Shown in pieces: positions 46,946 through 56,794 of a stretch of DNA of 64,000 nucleotides. Every line of letters begins with the position of its first letter. Position 1 is the stretch's first letter. A program made the translations under genes and the position numbers. The notes under the pieces were generated by a model that was given only the letters and a program-made list of their open reading frames with translations, was not told where the DNA came from and ran no database searches. This DNA comes from Saccharopolyspora kobensis (GTDB taxonomy: Bacteria > Actinomycetota > Actinomycetes > Mycobacteriales > Pseudonocardiaceae), in the NCBI RefSeq assembly GCF_900108315.1, contig NZ_FNVB01000002.1:248001-312000 (forward strand), in the 5' to 3' direction.

Positions 46946-49900
46946 GTGCGTTTCGGAGTGCTCGGCCCGCTGGGGGTGTGGACCGCCGATGGCGAACCCG
47001 TGGTGGTTCCCGAGGCGAAGGTCCGCGCCCTGCTCGTGGCGCTGCTCGCGCACGACGGCCCGGTGTCGGCCGATCGCCTGGTCGACCACCTGTGGGGCGC
47101 CGAACCGCCCGGCAACCCGGCCAACACGCTGCAGACCAAGGTCTCCCAGCTGCGCAGGGCCATCGGCCGCGAGCTGGTGACCTACCGCTCCGCCGGGTAC
47201 GCGCTGGTGACCGACCCGGAGGCCGTCGACGCGCACCGGTTCCGCCGCCTGGTCGCGCAGGCCCGGGCGACGGCGGCGCCGAGCGCGCGCCGGGCGCTGC
47301 TGGACGATGCGCTGGCGCTGTGGCGGGGCCCGGCGTTCGCCGACTTCGCCGACGAGCCGTTCGTCCAGGCCGCCCGCCAGCGGTTGGCCGAGGAGCACCT
47401 GGACGCGCTGGAGGAGTCCGCCGCCGCCCGGCTCGAGCTGGGCGAGCACGCCGCTCTCGCCGGTGAGCTCGGCGAACTCGTGGCCGCGAACCCGCTGCGC
47501 GAGCGGCTGCGGGCGCTGCACGTGCGGGCCCTGTACCGCGCTGGGCGGCAGAGCGAGGCGCTGGCCGGGCTGGCCGAGCTGCGCGAGCGGCTGGCCGACG
47601 AGCTGGGCATCGACCCGAGCCCGGAGCTGGTCGAGCTCCAGCAGGCGATCCTGACCCAGGACGTCTCGCTGGCCGCCCCGGCCGCCGTCCCGCACAACCT
47701 GCCGGTGCCGGTGACCGACCTGGTCGGGCGGGACGGCGAGAGCGCGGAGGTGCTGGCGCTGCTGGGTTCGTCGCGGCTGGTCACGCTGACCGGGCCGGGC
47801 GGTGTGGGCAAGACGCGCCTGGCGATCGAATCGGCTCGCGGGGCGGTGTTCCGGGACGGCGTGCGGCTGGTGGAGCTGGCCGGGATCGAGCCCGGTGAGG
47901 ACGTCACCTGCTCGCTGGAGCACGCCGTGCTCGCCTCGCTGGAGGTGCAGGAAGCGGCGATGTCCTCGGCCGACCCGATCGTGGAGGCCTTGCGCGCCAA
48001 GGAGATCCTGCTGGTGCTCGACAACTGCGAGCACGTGATCGGGTCCGCCGCGTCGATGGTCGCGCGGCTGCTGCGGCTGCTGCCGGGGCTGCGGATCCTC
48101 GCCACCAGCCGGGAAGCGCTGGGCATCGCGGGCGAAACCCTGCTGCCGGTACCGCCGCTCGCCGTTCCCGACAGCGGCGCCGAGCTCGGCGAGGTCCGCG
48201 CCTCGGCCGCGGTCCGGCTGTTCGCCGCCCGCGCCGCCGCCACCTCGCCGGGCTTCGACATCACCGCCGAGAACTCCGCCTCGGTGGCGGCGATCTGCCG
48301 GCGGCTCGACGGCATCCCGCTGGCGCTGGAGCTGGCCGCCACCCGCATCCGGGCCCTCGGCGCGCGAACGCTGGAGTCCAGGTTGGACGATCGGTTCGCG
48401 CTGCTGAACTCCGGCCACCGCGATGCGCCGGAGCGGCAGCGGACCCTGCACGCGGTGATCGACTGGAGCTGGCAGCTGCTGCCGACCGCGGAGCGGATCG
48501 TGTTGCGCCGCTTGGCGATTCACCGCGACGGCTGCACCCTGGCCACGGCCGAGGTGGTGTGCTCCGGCGACGGCGTCCGACCGACCGAGGTGCTGGACCT
48601 GCTGTCGCGCCTGGTGGACCGATCGCTGGTGGTCGTCGCGGAGAGCCGGACCGGCGAGCACCGCTACCGGCTGTTGGACACCGTCGCCGCCTACTGCTTG
48701 GAGCAGCTGCGCGAAGCAGGCGAGCACGACACGGTGCGGCAGCGGCGCAACGAGCACTACGCCGATTTCGCCGAGCGCGCCGAGGCCCAGCTGCGCGGCC
48801 CGGAGCAGCGGCGGTGGCTCGAACTGCTGGACGCCGAAGCAGCCAACCTGCGCGCGGTGCTCGACGACGCCTCGCCCGAAGTGGCGTTGCGGCTGGTCAC
48901 GGCGCTGACCTGGTACTGGTTCCTGCGTGGCAGGCTCACCGAGGCCCGGCAGTCGCTCGCGGCCGCACTGGCCACCTCCGGAGCGGATGATCGGGCGGAG
49001 AAACGTCCAGTGCTGCTCAACGGCATCTCAGGGGGCCGTGACGCAGCCCAGCCACGAGAAACCGCCGAACGCGGGATCGGTCCCGAACGCGACCACCACT
49101 GTGAATCGCGGAAAGGCGGAAGCGAGGCGGCCGCGTGGTACGCGGCGATCGCGTTGCTTACGGGTGAGCAAGTGGAGGACCTGGATGCGTGGCGGGGCAT
49201 CACCGATCGCGCCAAGCGCGCCCGCGCCCGCTGGTTCCTCGCCCACGCCCAGTACACGGTCGCCGACCTGGGTGCGGCGGAGGCGACCGTCAACGAGGTG
49301 GTCGAGGAGTTCACCGCGCTGCAGGACCGCTGGGGCCTGGCCGCGGCGCTGAGCGATCACTCGACGCACCTGATGACCCGCGGTGATCTCGCCGCGGCAC
49401 TGGCCGCGGCCGAGCGCAGCGCCGAGCTCTTCCGCACCACCGGTGATCGCTGGGGGTTGGCGCAGGCGTCTTACGCGCTGGGCATGCTCGCCGGGGTCAC
49501 CGGCGACTACACCAGTGCCGAGCGCCACCACACCGAAGCCCTGCGCGGTGCGGAGAGCATCGGCCTGTGGGCCGAAGTGGCCTACCAGACCTCCTGGCTC
49601 GGCCGGGTGGCGCTGCTCAGGCACGACTACCCGCGGGCGCGCGAGCTGCACGGGCGCGCGATGCGGCTGGCGGCCGAGCGCGGCTTCACCCCGGCCGAGA
49701 TGTACGCCGAAACGGGGCTGGCGCTGGGCGCGCGCCGCGAAGGCCGCTTCGACGAGGCCGAGCGGCACCTCTACCGGGTGCTGGAATGGCACCGGCGAGT
49801 GGAGTTCGAGCCGGGCAACACGCTGATCCTGGCCGAACTCGGCTTCCTCGCCGAACTGCGCGGAGACCTCGACGCGGCGCGCGAGCACCACCTGTCGGCC

Positions 49901-50209
49901 TATCGCATCGCCCGCAGGATCGGCGATCCCCGCTCGATCGCCCTGACCCTCGAAGGCCTGGCGGGCGCCGAGGCCGCGACCGCCCCGGAACGAGCGGCCC
50001 GCCTGCTCGGCGCGGCCGAAGCGGCGCGAGCCTCAGCGGGCACGCCGCTGCCCGAAGCCGAGCGCGGCGACCTCAACCGGATCACCGCCGAAGCCCGAAA
50101 ACGGCTCACCGAAGGCGAATTCGCTATCGCCGTCGCCGAGGGCGCGGACCACTTCCCCACCGACATCGACGCCCTGACGACCCCGGAACCCCTGCCAAGC
50201 CCCTCTTAG
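46946..50209 (+). CDS. AfsR/SARP-like transcriptional regulator with BTAD, NB-ARC ATPase and TPR regions
   Basis: A 1087-residue regulator. Domains in order: winged-helix DNA-binding region (about 1-90, FGVLGPLGVWTADGEPVVVP), bacterial activator domain (about 95-245), a STAND/NB-ARC ATPase with Walker A GPGGVGKTRLA (about 280-290) and Walker B ILLVLDNCEH (about 352-361), then TPR-like helices to the end. Such proteins integrate signals and switch on secondary-metabolism or stress genes. An odd 35-residue charged segment (about 693-728, starting GISGGRDAAQP) interrupts the helical region. It is divergent from the four-reductase array, its likely target. Confidence 0.9.
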   Translation: MRFGVLGPLGVWTADGEPVVVPEAKVRALLVALLAHDGPVSADRLVDHLWGAEPPGNPANTLQTKVSQLRRAIGRELVTYRSAGYALVTDPEAVDAHRFRRLVAQARATAAPSARRALLDDALALWRGPAFADFADEPFVQAARQRLAEEHLDALEESAAARLELGEHAALAGELGELVAANPLRERLRALHVRALYRAGRQSEALAGLAELRERLADELGIDPSPELVELQQAILTQDVSLAAPAAVPHNLPVPVTDLVGRDGESAEVLALLGSSRLVTLTGPGGVGKTRLAIESARGAVFRDGVRLVELAGIEPGEDVTCSLEHAVLASLEVQEAAMSSADPIVEALRAKEILLVLDNCEHVIGSAASMVARLLRLLPGLRILATSREALGIAGETLLPVPPLAVPDSGAELGEVRASAAVRLFAARAAATSPGFDITAENSASVAAICRRLDGIPLALELAATRIRALGARTLESRLDDRFALLNSGHRDAPERQRTLHAVIDWSWQLLPTAERIVLRRLAIHRDGCTLATAEVVCSGDGVRPTEVLDLLSRLVDRSLVVVAESRTGEHRYRLLDTVAAYCLEQLREAGEHDTVRQRRNEHYADFAERAEAQLRGPEQRRWLELLDAEAANLRAVLDDASPEVALRLVTALTWYWFLRGRLTEARQSLAAALATSGADDRAEKRPVLLNGISGGRDAAQPRETAERGIGPERDHHCESRKGGSEAAAWYAAIALLTGEQVEDLDAWRGITDRAKRARARWFLAHAQYTVADLGAAEATVNEVVEEFTALQDRWGLAAALSDHSTHLMTRGDLAAALAAAERSAELFRTTGDRWGLAQASYALGMLAGVTGDYTSAERHHTEALRGAESIGLWAEVAYQTSWLGRVALLRHDYPRARELHGRAMRLAAERGFTPAEMYAETGLALGARREGRFDEAERHLYRVLEWHRRVEFEPGNTLILAELGFLAELRGDLDAAREHHLSAYRIARRIGDPRSIALTLEGLAGAEAATAPERAARLLGAAEAARASAGTPLPEAERGDLNRITAEARKRLTEGEFAIAVAEGADHFPTDIDALTTPEPLPSPS

Positions 50210-50214
50210 GGGAG

Positions 50215-50344
50215 GCAATTTCAATGGAAATCAGACGTCGAATTTCCATTGAAATCGCGGAGCCGTCGGCGTGTCGGGAGAACGACACACCGACGGGTGC
50301 GCAACTTCCATTGAATTCGACGACGTGATTTCCATTGAAATCGC
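50215..50344. repeat. Composite family B element (B-C-B) after the AfsR-like gene
   Basis: Three modules: an AT-rich palindrome with ATTTCAATGGAAAT arms (50215-50258), a GC-rich palindrome with arms CCGTCGGCGTGTCG / CGACACACCGACGG (50263-50296), and a second AT-rich module (50299-50344) whose two halves are both in the TTCCATTGAA orientation. It begins 6 bp after the regulator's stop. The gap to the VanZ gene holds nothing else. Confidence 0.85.
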
Positions 50345-50475
50345 GGAAGTCCCTGCCCCCGGGCGTCCGGCGCGCCGGTGAACGCGCAGGTCCGGAGCCG
50401 CAACGCGGCGCACGCTCCACGCCGGGATCCTCCTCGGCAGGAGGGATTGCCGACGGGCACCCGGGCGGGCGACCG

Positions 50476-50481
50476 TATAGT
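50476..50481 (+). promoter_or_regulatory. VanZ-RDD gene -10 box, leaderless promoter
   Basis: TATAGT, 8 nt before the GTG at 50490. Confidence 0.5.
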
Positions 50482-50489
50482 TGCCACCC

Positions 50490-51746
50490 GTGTCAAGCGT
50501 TCACCTGCTGCCCATCAAGACAGCGGCGCTCATCTTCCCGTTGCTCGCCATCGTCCTGTTCCTGCCCGCCGCGGTGGTCACCTACCGCAGGCACGGCGTC
50601 ATGACGAGCTGGCGCACGTTGTCGTTCTACAGCTTCCTGTTCTACGCGCTGACGGCGTTCTTCATGACGCTGATCCCGCTGCCCTCCCGGGTGGTGGACG
50701 TGTGCGCGAAGTACCCGAAGATGGCGCAGCCCGCGCTGACACCCGGCAACACCTTCGGCGACATCTGGAAGGAAGCCGGCGGTGAGGTCAGCTTCGGCGC
50801 TCTCGTGCTGCACAACCCGGCCGTGTGGCAGGCGACGCTGAACGTGGCGCTGCTGGTGCCACTGGGCATGTACCTGCGCTACCACTTCAAGCGCGGTTTC
50901 CTCACCACCGCCGCGATCGGCCTCGGCGTGTCGCTGTTCTTCGAGCTCACCCAGTACACCGGCGTGTGGGGCCTCTACGCCTGCCCGTACCGGCTGGCCG
51001 ACGTCGACGACATCATCACCAACACCTCCGGCGCGATGCTGGGCTGGTGGCTGGCCGGGCCGCTGACCCGATGGCTGCCCACATTGGACTCCATCGACGA
51101 CGGCGTGCTGGCCCGCCGCCCGGTTCCGCTGGGACGGCGCCTGGTGGCGTTCATCGTCGACATGTGCCTGCTGCCGTTCGCGATGCTGTTCTGCACGCTG
51201 GTGGCCGCGCTGTTCGTCGACGTCGGCTTCCTCAGCGGTCTGCTGCTGACGGTGCTGGTGTACTTCGTCCTGATCCCGTGGACCCTGGGCGGCACACCGG
51301 GCAAGAGGCTGCTGCTGCTCAAGCTCGTCGGCCCCGACGAGAACGCGCGGCCCGCGCCGTGGCGACTGCTGGTCCGAGCCGTGGTGCTGGCGCTCCCGAT
51401 GGTCCCGATCGCGGGCGTGATGATGCTCGGGGTGACGGTCCTGCTGAGCCTGCCGGGCGAGCTGCTGTTCGGCGCCGCCCGCACCCTGCTCGACGAGCCG
51501 TTGGAGCTGATCTACGCGCTCGGCGGGTTCGAGCCGCTGCTGATCTTCGGCTTCCTGACCGCGTTGGTGTGCGGCGCGCTGCTCCTGGTGTTCTGCGTGG
51601 CCCTCTACCGCAACCCGGACCGCTTTGGCTTCCACGAGCTGCTCTCCGGAGTCCACAACAAGGCCCTCCCCCACAAGCGCGCCCGCCGCGCTCCGCAGGA
51701 GCCCGCCCCGGAGGACGAGGCCACGGCCAAGATCCCGGCCGAGTGA
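50490..51746 (+). CDS. VanZ-like and RDD-domain membrane protein
   Basis: A 418-residue polytopic protein with two fused modules. The N-terminal half (about 1-195) is VanZ-like, with YSFLFYALTAFFMTLIPLPS and the LFFELTQYTGVWG / LADVDDIITNTSGAMLGWWL pattern typical of that family. The C-terminal half (about 210-385) is an RDD domain, with RRLVAFIVDMCLLPFAMLF and WTLGGTPGKRLLLLKLV. The last 30 residues are a charged tail. VanZ proteins are linked to glycopeptide tolerance and RDD proteins to ion transport, but no activity can be assigned. GTG at 50490 is preferred over the TTG at 50481. Confidence 0.85.
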   Translation: MSSVHLLPIKTAALIFPLLAIVLFLPAAVVTYRRHGVMTSWRTLSFYSFLFYALTAFFMTLIPLPSRVVDVCAKYPKMAQPALTPGNTFGDIWKEAGGEVSFGALVLHNPAVWQATLNVALLVPLGMYLRYHFKRGFLTTAAIGLGVSLFFELTQYTGVWGLYACPYRLADVDDIITNTSGAMLGWWLAGPLTRWLPTLDSIDDGVLARRPVPLGRRLVAFIVDMCLLPFAMLFCTLVAALFVDVGFLSGLLLTVLVYFVLIPWTLGGTPGKRLLLLKLVGPDENARPAPWRLLVRAVVLALPMVPIAGVMMLGVTVLLSLPGELLFGAARTLLDEPLELIYALGGFEPLLIFGFLTALVCGALLLVFCVALYRNPDRFGFHELLSGVHNKALPHKRARRAPQEPAPEDEATAKIPAE

Positions 51747-51760
51747 TCGGCTGAGCCGGT

Positions 51761-53713
51761 TCAGCGGCGGCGCTTGGTGCGGAGGTAGTCGCCGACGACC
51801 GCCGCACCGAGGCCGTCGGCCGATGGTGCCACGACCCGGCCGCCGCCGCGGCGGGCGAGCAGGTCCACGAACGCCGCCAGCCTCGGGTCCTCGCCCAGCA
51901 TGAACACGCTCAGCGTCGTGCCCAGGCGAGCCAGTGCGTCCACTTCGGACAGCGTGGCGACCAGGGTGCGCGGGTCCGGCGGGTACTGGAAGACGGCCTC
52001 GCCGTCGGGTTCCAGGTGGGCCGTCGGCTCGCCGTCGGTGACCACCAGCACCACCGGTTCGGCGTCCGGGTGGCGGCGCAGGTGCCGTCCGGCCAGCAGC
52101 AGCGCGTGGTGCAGGTTCGTGCCCTGCTCCCAGACGCCCTCCAGCGCCGCGAGCTCACCGACCTCCACAGTGGACGCGTAGCGGCCGAAGGTGACCAGCT
52201 GCAGCGCGTCGGAGCGGAACCGGGTGGCCACCAGGTGGTGCAGCGCCAGCGCGGTGCGCTTCATCGGCACCCAGCGGCCGTCCTGCACCATCGACCACGA
52301 CGTGTCCACGCACAGCACGACGGCCGCCCGCGAGCGCTGCTCGGTCTCGGCGACCTCCAGATCCGCGATGTCCAGCAGCGGCGAGTCCGCGCCCTCGGCC
52401 GCGCGGCGCAGCACCGCGTTGCGCACCGTCCGGGAGGCGTCCCAGGGCTCCGAGTCGCCGTAGTTCCACGGCCGCGTCGTCCCGGTCAGCTCGCCCGCCG
52501 CCCCCGCGCGGTCGGTGTCGCGCTCACCGCGCTGCGATCGCAGCTGCGAGATCACCGAGCGCAGCGCGGTTTCGCCGAGCCGCCGCATCGCGCGCGGGCT
52601 CAGCCGCAGGCTGCCGTCGGGCGCGCGCTGCAGCAAGCCCTGCTGGCGCAGCTGCCGTTCGATCTGCGACAACCGCTGCGCGTCGACGACCGCCTGCGGG
52701 CCGAGCTGCCGCTCCAGCGCCTCCAGGTCGATGTCGGCCAGGCTCGCGCCGGGATAGGCCTGCCCGAGCTGCTCGGCCAGCCGGTCCATCTCGCCGAGCT
52801 CGGCCATCGCGGCCGTCGCCTCCGCCAGCCCCATCGGCTGATCTCCGCGGAATCGCGCCCGGCCCGTCCAGTCCTCGCCCGGCCGCAGCTGCTGCAGCTG
52901 CCGGTCCAAGCTCTGCAACGCCTGCGCGATGCGCGGATCGCCGAAGGCCTGCTGCGACAAGGCCATCAGCTCGTCGCGCTGCTGGTCGTTCATCGAGTTC
53001 ATCAGCCGCTGGGCCGCGGCCGAACGCGCCGCCAGCGCGTCGATCAGCTCGTCGACGTCGCGCGGGTTCTCCGGGAAGAACTCCCCGTGCCTGGCCATGA
53101 ACCGCTCGAACTGCTGGGGCACGTCCGCATCGCCGCGGGCGTGCGCGGCCAGCAGCGCCGAGAGGTCGTCGAGCATCTCCCGCACCCGCTCGACGTCTTC
53201 GGGCGTGACCTGCTGCATCGCCTGCTTCATGCCCTGGAAGCGCTGCTCGAGGACCTCCGAGCCCAGCAGCTGCTGGATCTCCTCGAAGGCTTCCCGCGCC
53301 TCCGCTGAGCGCCAGTCGTAGTTGGCCAGCTCCGCGACCTGCCCGGCCACGTCCGGCGGCAGCGCGTCCAGCTGCAGCTCGCGGAACCGCGCGTCCTCTC
53401 CGGTGTCGGCCGCGAGCGCGAGCCGCTCCTGCTGCAGCGCGCGATCCAGCAACCGCCGCACCTCGGCGATCGTGCCGTCCAGCCGGTGGCGCCGCTGCAG
53501 CTCGCTGCGCCGCTGCCACAGCCGCCGGGTCAGGTCGTCGAGCCCGGAGACGTCGCGGGTGCCGGTGCGCAGCAGCTCCTCCAGCGCCGCGCGCGGTGAA
53601 GCGCCCTCCATCACGTCGCGGCCGAGCTGGTCGAGCGCGGCGCGCAGGTCCACCGGCGGTTCCAGCGGATCGGGCCCGCCGTGCCACGCGTCGTACCGGA
53701 ACCGCGGGGACAT
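51761..53713 (-). CDS. VWA-domain protein paired with a MoxR-type ATPase
   Basis: A 650-residue protein. The first 440 residues are helical, Gln/Glu/Arg-rich and without a named domain. The C-terminal von Willebrand A domain has a MIDAS start DTSWSM (about residue 467) and the later VTDGEPTAHLEPDG metal segment. It lies downstream of the ATPase gene with a 1-bp overlap (TGATG). MoxR-VWA pairs act as metal-inserting or protein-remodelling chaperones, like magnesium chelatase subunits; the target here is unknown. No signal peptide or membrane helix, so cytosolic. Confidence 0.85.
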   Translation of the reverse strand: MSPRFRYDAWHGGPDPLEPPVDLRAALDQLGRDVMEGASPRAALEELLRTGTRDVSGLDDLTRRLWQRRSELQRRHRLDGTIAEVRRLLDRALQQERLALAADTGEDARFRELQLDALPPDVAGQVAELANYDWRSAEAREAFEEIQQLLGSEVLEQRFQGMKQAMQQVTPEDVERVREMLDDLSALLAAHARGDADVPQQFERFMARHGEFFPENPRDVDELIDALAARSAAAQRLMNSMNDQQRDELMALSQQAFGDPRIAQALQSLDRQLQQLRPGEDWTGRARFRGDQPMGLAEATAAMAELGEMDRLAEQLGQAYPGASLADIDLEALERQLGPQAVVDAQRLSQIERQLRQQGLLQRAPDGSLRLSPRAMRRLGETALRSVISQLRSQRGERDTDRAGAAGELTGTTRPWNYGDSEPWDASRTVRNAVLRRAAEGADSPLLDIADLEVAETEQRSRAAVVLCVDTSWSMVQDGRWVPMKRTALALHHLVATRFRSDALQLVTFGRYASTVEVGELAALEGVWEQGTNLHHALLLAGRHLRRHPDAEPVVLVVTDGEPTAHLEPDGEAVFQYPPDPRTLVATLSEVDALARLGTTLSVFMLGEDPRLAAFVDLLARRGGGRVVAPSADGLGAAVVGDYLRTKRRR

Positions 53714-55113
53714 CAGCTGTACACCGACCTGTCGTCCTCGGCGTCCTTGCCGAGCCGCTTGGCCAGGAACAGCGATTCCAGCGCGAGCTCCACGGCGCTG
53801 GCGATTCGTCCGGGCGGATCACCCGCCCGCACCTCCAGCCGCTCGGCGACCTGGTGCAGCACCGGCAGCTCCGGCAGCGCGGTCAGCACGTCGTGCCCGG
53901 ACACCCGCTCCCCGGTGGCCACCGGGTGGCCGTCGGCCACGGCTTGGGCCAGCGACTGCAGGTCGAGCCCGGCGAACAGGCCGCGCGCGGTGTCGGCCAC
54001 CGAACGGCGCAGCAGGTAGCCCAGCAGCTCTTCCTCGCGGCCCTCCTCGCCCGCCTCGAACTCGATCTTGCCGCGGAGCACCGCGGGCACCGTGGCCAGG
54101 TCGACCGGCCGGGCCACCGCCGGGTGCTCGCCGGTCACGGCGGCGCGGTGCAGCGCGGCGGCCGAGACGGTCTCGGCGGCGGCGATGGCGAACCGGGCCG
54201 ACACGCCGGAGCGCTGGTCCACGGCGGTCGACTCGCGAAGGTGGCCGACGAACCGGGCCAGCACCTCCAGCAGGTGGTCGCCGACCTCGGCGGGCAGGTC
54301 CGCCTCCTGGCGCACCAGCGCCACCTCGTCGTCGACGTCCTGCGGGTAGTGCGTGCGGATCTCGGCGCCGAAGCGGTCCTTCAGCGGCGTGATGATCCGG
54401 CCGCGGTTGGTGTAGTCCTCGGGGTTGGCGGTGGCGACCAGCAGCACGTCCAGCGGGAGCCGCAGGTTGTAGCCGCGGATCTGGATGTCGCGCTCCTCCA
54501 TCACGTTCAGCAGCGCGACCTGGATGCGCTCGGCCAGGTCCGGCAGCTCGTTGACGGTCACGATGCCGCGGTGCGCGCGGGGCACGAGTCCGAAGTGGAT
54601 GGTCTCCGGGTCGCCCAGCGACCGGCCCTCGGCGACCTTGACCGGGTCGACGTCGCCGACCAGGTCGCCGACCGAGGTGTCCGGGGTGGCCAGCTTCTCC
54701 GCGTAGCGCTCGCCGCGGTGCCGCCAGGCCACCGGCAGCTCGTCGCCGAGCTCGGCGGCCCGCCGCCGGGAAGCCGGGGTGATCGGTCGCAGCGGGTGCT
54801 CGCCGAGCTCGGAGCCGTCGATGACCGGCGTCCACTCGTCGAGCAGCTCGGTGAGGCTGCGCAGCAGCCGCGTCTTGCCCTGCCCTCGCTCGCCGAGCAG
54901 CACCACGTCGTGCCCGGCGATCAGGGCGCGCTCCAGCTGCGGCAGCACGGTCCGGTCGAAGCCGACGATGCCGGGCCACAGCGCCCGGCCGGAGCGCAGG
55001 GCGGTCAGCAGGTTCGCGCGCAACTCGGCCTTCACACTGCGCGGAGCGTGGCCGCTGGCCCGCAGCTCCCCCGCGGTGCGGGGCAGACCGGGAGGTGGGG
55101 TCGGGTTCGTCAC
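53713..55113 (-). CDS. MoxR/magnesium-chelatase-like AAA+ ATPase
   Basis: A 466-residue AAA+ protein. Walker A is seen in VVLLGERGQGKTRLLRSL (about residues 70-87), Walker B/sensor regions in RGIVTVNELPDLAERIQVAL and VLLVATANPEDYTNRGRIIT, and the arginine-finger area follows. This is the layout of ChlI/MoxR-type ATPases that work with VWA partners. It is co-transcribed and translationally coupled to the VWA gene. A similar ATPase-VWA pair is common in actinobacteria but lacks a confirmed function. Confidence 0.88.
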   Translation of the reverse strand: MTNPTPPPGLPRTAGELRASGHAPRSVKAELRANLLTALRSGRALWPGIVGFDRTVLPQLERALIAGHDVVLLGERGQGKTRLLRSLTELLDEWTPVIDGSELGEHPLRPITPASRRRAAELGDELPVAWRHRGERYAEKLATPDTSVGDLVGDVDPVKVAEGRSLGDPETIHFGLVPRAHRGIVTVNELPDLAERIQVALLNVMEERDIQIRGYNLRLPLDVLLVATANPEDYTNRGRIITPLKDRFGAEIRTHYPQDVDDEVALVRQEADLPAEVGDHLLEVLARFVGHLRESTAVDQRSGVSARFAIAAAETVSAAALHRAAVTGEHPAVARPVDLATVPAVLRGKIEFEAGEEGREEELLGYLLRRSVADTARGLFAGLDLQSLAQAVADGHPVATGERVSGHDVLTALPELPVLHQVAERLEVRAGDPPGRIASAVELALESLFLAKRLGKDAEDDRSVYS

Positions 55114-55242
55114 CCTGCCGACGCTACCCGGCGAGGCCGACGAACGCCGAAATAGCAGAAAGGTTTTCGCATCCCGGGCGGCTGGCCGCCGCTCGCGACG
55201 TGTAGAAACACCACGTATCCGGTGGCGCGAGGAGGGACATCA

Positions 55243-56475
55243 GTGGAGATCGAGGTGGACCCCGGTGAAGTCGGCTTCGACGCAGCCCGGTTGCGGCGCA
55301 TCGACCGGCACTTCGCCCAGTACGTCGACACCGGGAAGCTGCCCGGCTGGCTGGTCCTGGTCACCCGCCGCGGCAAGATCGCGCACCTGGCCACCCACGG
55401 CATGCGCGACGTCGAGAGCAGCGCGCCGGTGCGCCCGGACACCCTGTTCCGGATCTTCTCGATGACCAAGCCGATCACCTCCACCGCGATCATGATGCTG
55501 CACGAGGAGGGCGCCCTCGAGCTCACCGACCCGGTCAGCGACTTCATCCCGTCCTTCGCCGACATGCGCGTCTACACCAGCGGCAGCGCCAGCGCGCCGC
55601 AGACCCGCCCGGCGGGCGAGGAGATGCGGATCTGGCACCTGCTCACCCACACCTCCGGGCTCACCTACGACTTCCACCACGTGCACCCGGTGGACGAGCT
55701 CTACCGCCGCGCCGGCTTCGGCAACGGCCTCGGCTCCCGGCTGGACCTGGCGGGCTGCTGCGACGCCTGGGCCTCGCTGCCGCTGCTGTTCGACCCCGGA
55801 ACGGCCTGGAACTACTCGGTGGCCACCGACGTGCTCGGCCGGATCGTCGAGGTGATCTCCGGGCAGACGCTCGACGAGTTCTTCCGCACCCGCATCTTCG
55901 AGCCGCTGGGCATGTCCGACACCGGCTTCGCGGTCGCCCGCGAGGACGCCGACCGGCTGGCCACCCTCTACATCGCCGACCCGCAGGGCCTCGCGCGCCG
56001 CCACCCCCAGCACGACGAGGCGCACGCGGCCGCCTTCGAGCTGCCCAAGGCGCTCTCCGGCGGCGGCGGGCTGTTCTCCTCGGCGCACGACTACCACCGC
56101 TTCACCCAGATGCTGCTGCGCCGGGGCGAGCTGGACGGCGCCCGGCTGCTGGGCAGCCGCACCGTCGACTACATGACCCGCAACCACCTGCCGGGCGGGG
56201 CCGACCTGGAATCGATGGCGCTCAACTCGTTCTCCGAGGCCCGCAACGCGGGCAAGGGCTTCGGCCTGGGCTTCTCGGTGGTGCAGGACCCGGCGGCGGG
56301 CAAGGTGATCAGCTCGGCGGGCGAGTACGCCTGGGGCGGCGTGGCCAGCACGGCGTTCTGGGTCGACCCGGCGGAAGACCTGACGGTCCTCTTCCTGACC
56401 CAGCTGATGCCCTCCAGCACCCACCCCATCCGCTCCCAGCTCCACCAACTCGTCCACCAAGCCCTCATCGACTGA
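55243..56475 (+). CDS. Serine hydrolase, beta-lactamase/esterase family (class C-like)
   Basis: A 410-residue hydrolase of the beta-lactamase-related family (EstB/DD-peptidase-like). The SxxK motif is SMTK at residues 73-76. The Tyr motif is in AWNYSVATDVLG (YxN is YSV here, as in esterase members). There is no signal peptide, which favours a cytosolic esterase over a cell-wall enzyme. The GTG at 55243 has GGAGGG 6 nt upstream. The stop is followed by a run of proline-codon-rich sequence and then family B repeats. Confidence 0.85.
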   Translation: MEIEVDPGEVGFDAARLRRIDRHFAQYVDTGKLPGWLVLVTRRGKIAHLATHGMRDVESSAPVRPDTLFRIFSMTKPITSTAIMMLHEEGALELTDPVSDFIPSFADMRVYTSGSASAPQTRPAGEEMRIWHLLTHTSGLTYDFHHVHPVDELYRRAGFGNGLGSRLDLAGCCDAWASLPLLFDPGTAWNYSVATDVLGRIVEVISGQTLDEFFRTRIFEPLGMSDTGFAVAREDADRLATLYIADPQGLARRHPQHDEAHAAAFELPKALSGGGGLFSSAHDYHRFTQMLLRRGELDGARLLGSRTVDYMTRNHLPGGADLESMALNSFSEARNAGKGFGLGFSVVQDPAAGKVISSAGEYAWGGVASTAFWVDPAEDLTVLFLTQLMPSSTHPIRSQLHQLVHQALID

Positions 56476-56794
56476 CCCCCAGTCGACCGAGCCCTAGCCG
56501 ACCGAACCCTGGCCGACTGAGCCCCCACCACGCCGGACACACCAACGGCACCTCCGGACGGCACATCCGGACGGCACGTCCGGACGACACGCAATTTCAA
56601 TGGAAATCAGACGTCTGATTTCAATGGAATTTGCACACCGACGGCGTGTCGGGGTCCGACACGCCGACGGCGCGTCGGATTCCGCGCAATTTCAATGGAA
56701 ATCAGGGGTCCAATTTCCATTGAAATTGCACGTGCGATTTCCATTGAAATTGCGGATGACCTCCCGCGGAGCGGTGTGGAGTGGTGTGGTGTGG
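56476..56794. other. Convergent intergenic region filled by repeats
   Basis: 319 bp between converging stops. The first 110 bp hold short imperfect direct repeats (CCGACYGA-like, then CGGACGGCACRTC). The rest is the composite family B element listed next. No gene is seen. Confidence 0.6.
56591..56753. repeat. Composite family B element (B-C-B plus extra half)
   Basis: AT-rich module 56591-56634 (both halves in ATTTCAATGGAA orientation), GC-rich palindrome 56638-56670 built on CGGCGTGTCGG, a second AT-rich palindrome 56686-56729 with perfect outer arms GCAATTTCAATGGAAATC, and an additional half-unit GCGATTTCCATTGAAATTGC at 56734-56753. It lies between the hydrolase and MBL genes, both ending toward it. 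Confidence 0.9.

Noticed and set aside
50299-50344. Transposon terminal inverted repeats
   Set aside because: No transposase, no target-site duplication and no bounded element is seen; the repeats are hairpin modules at gene ends.
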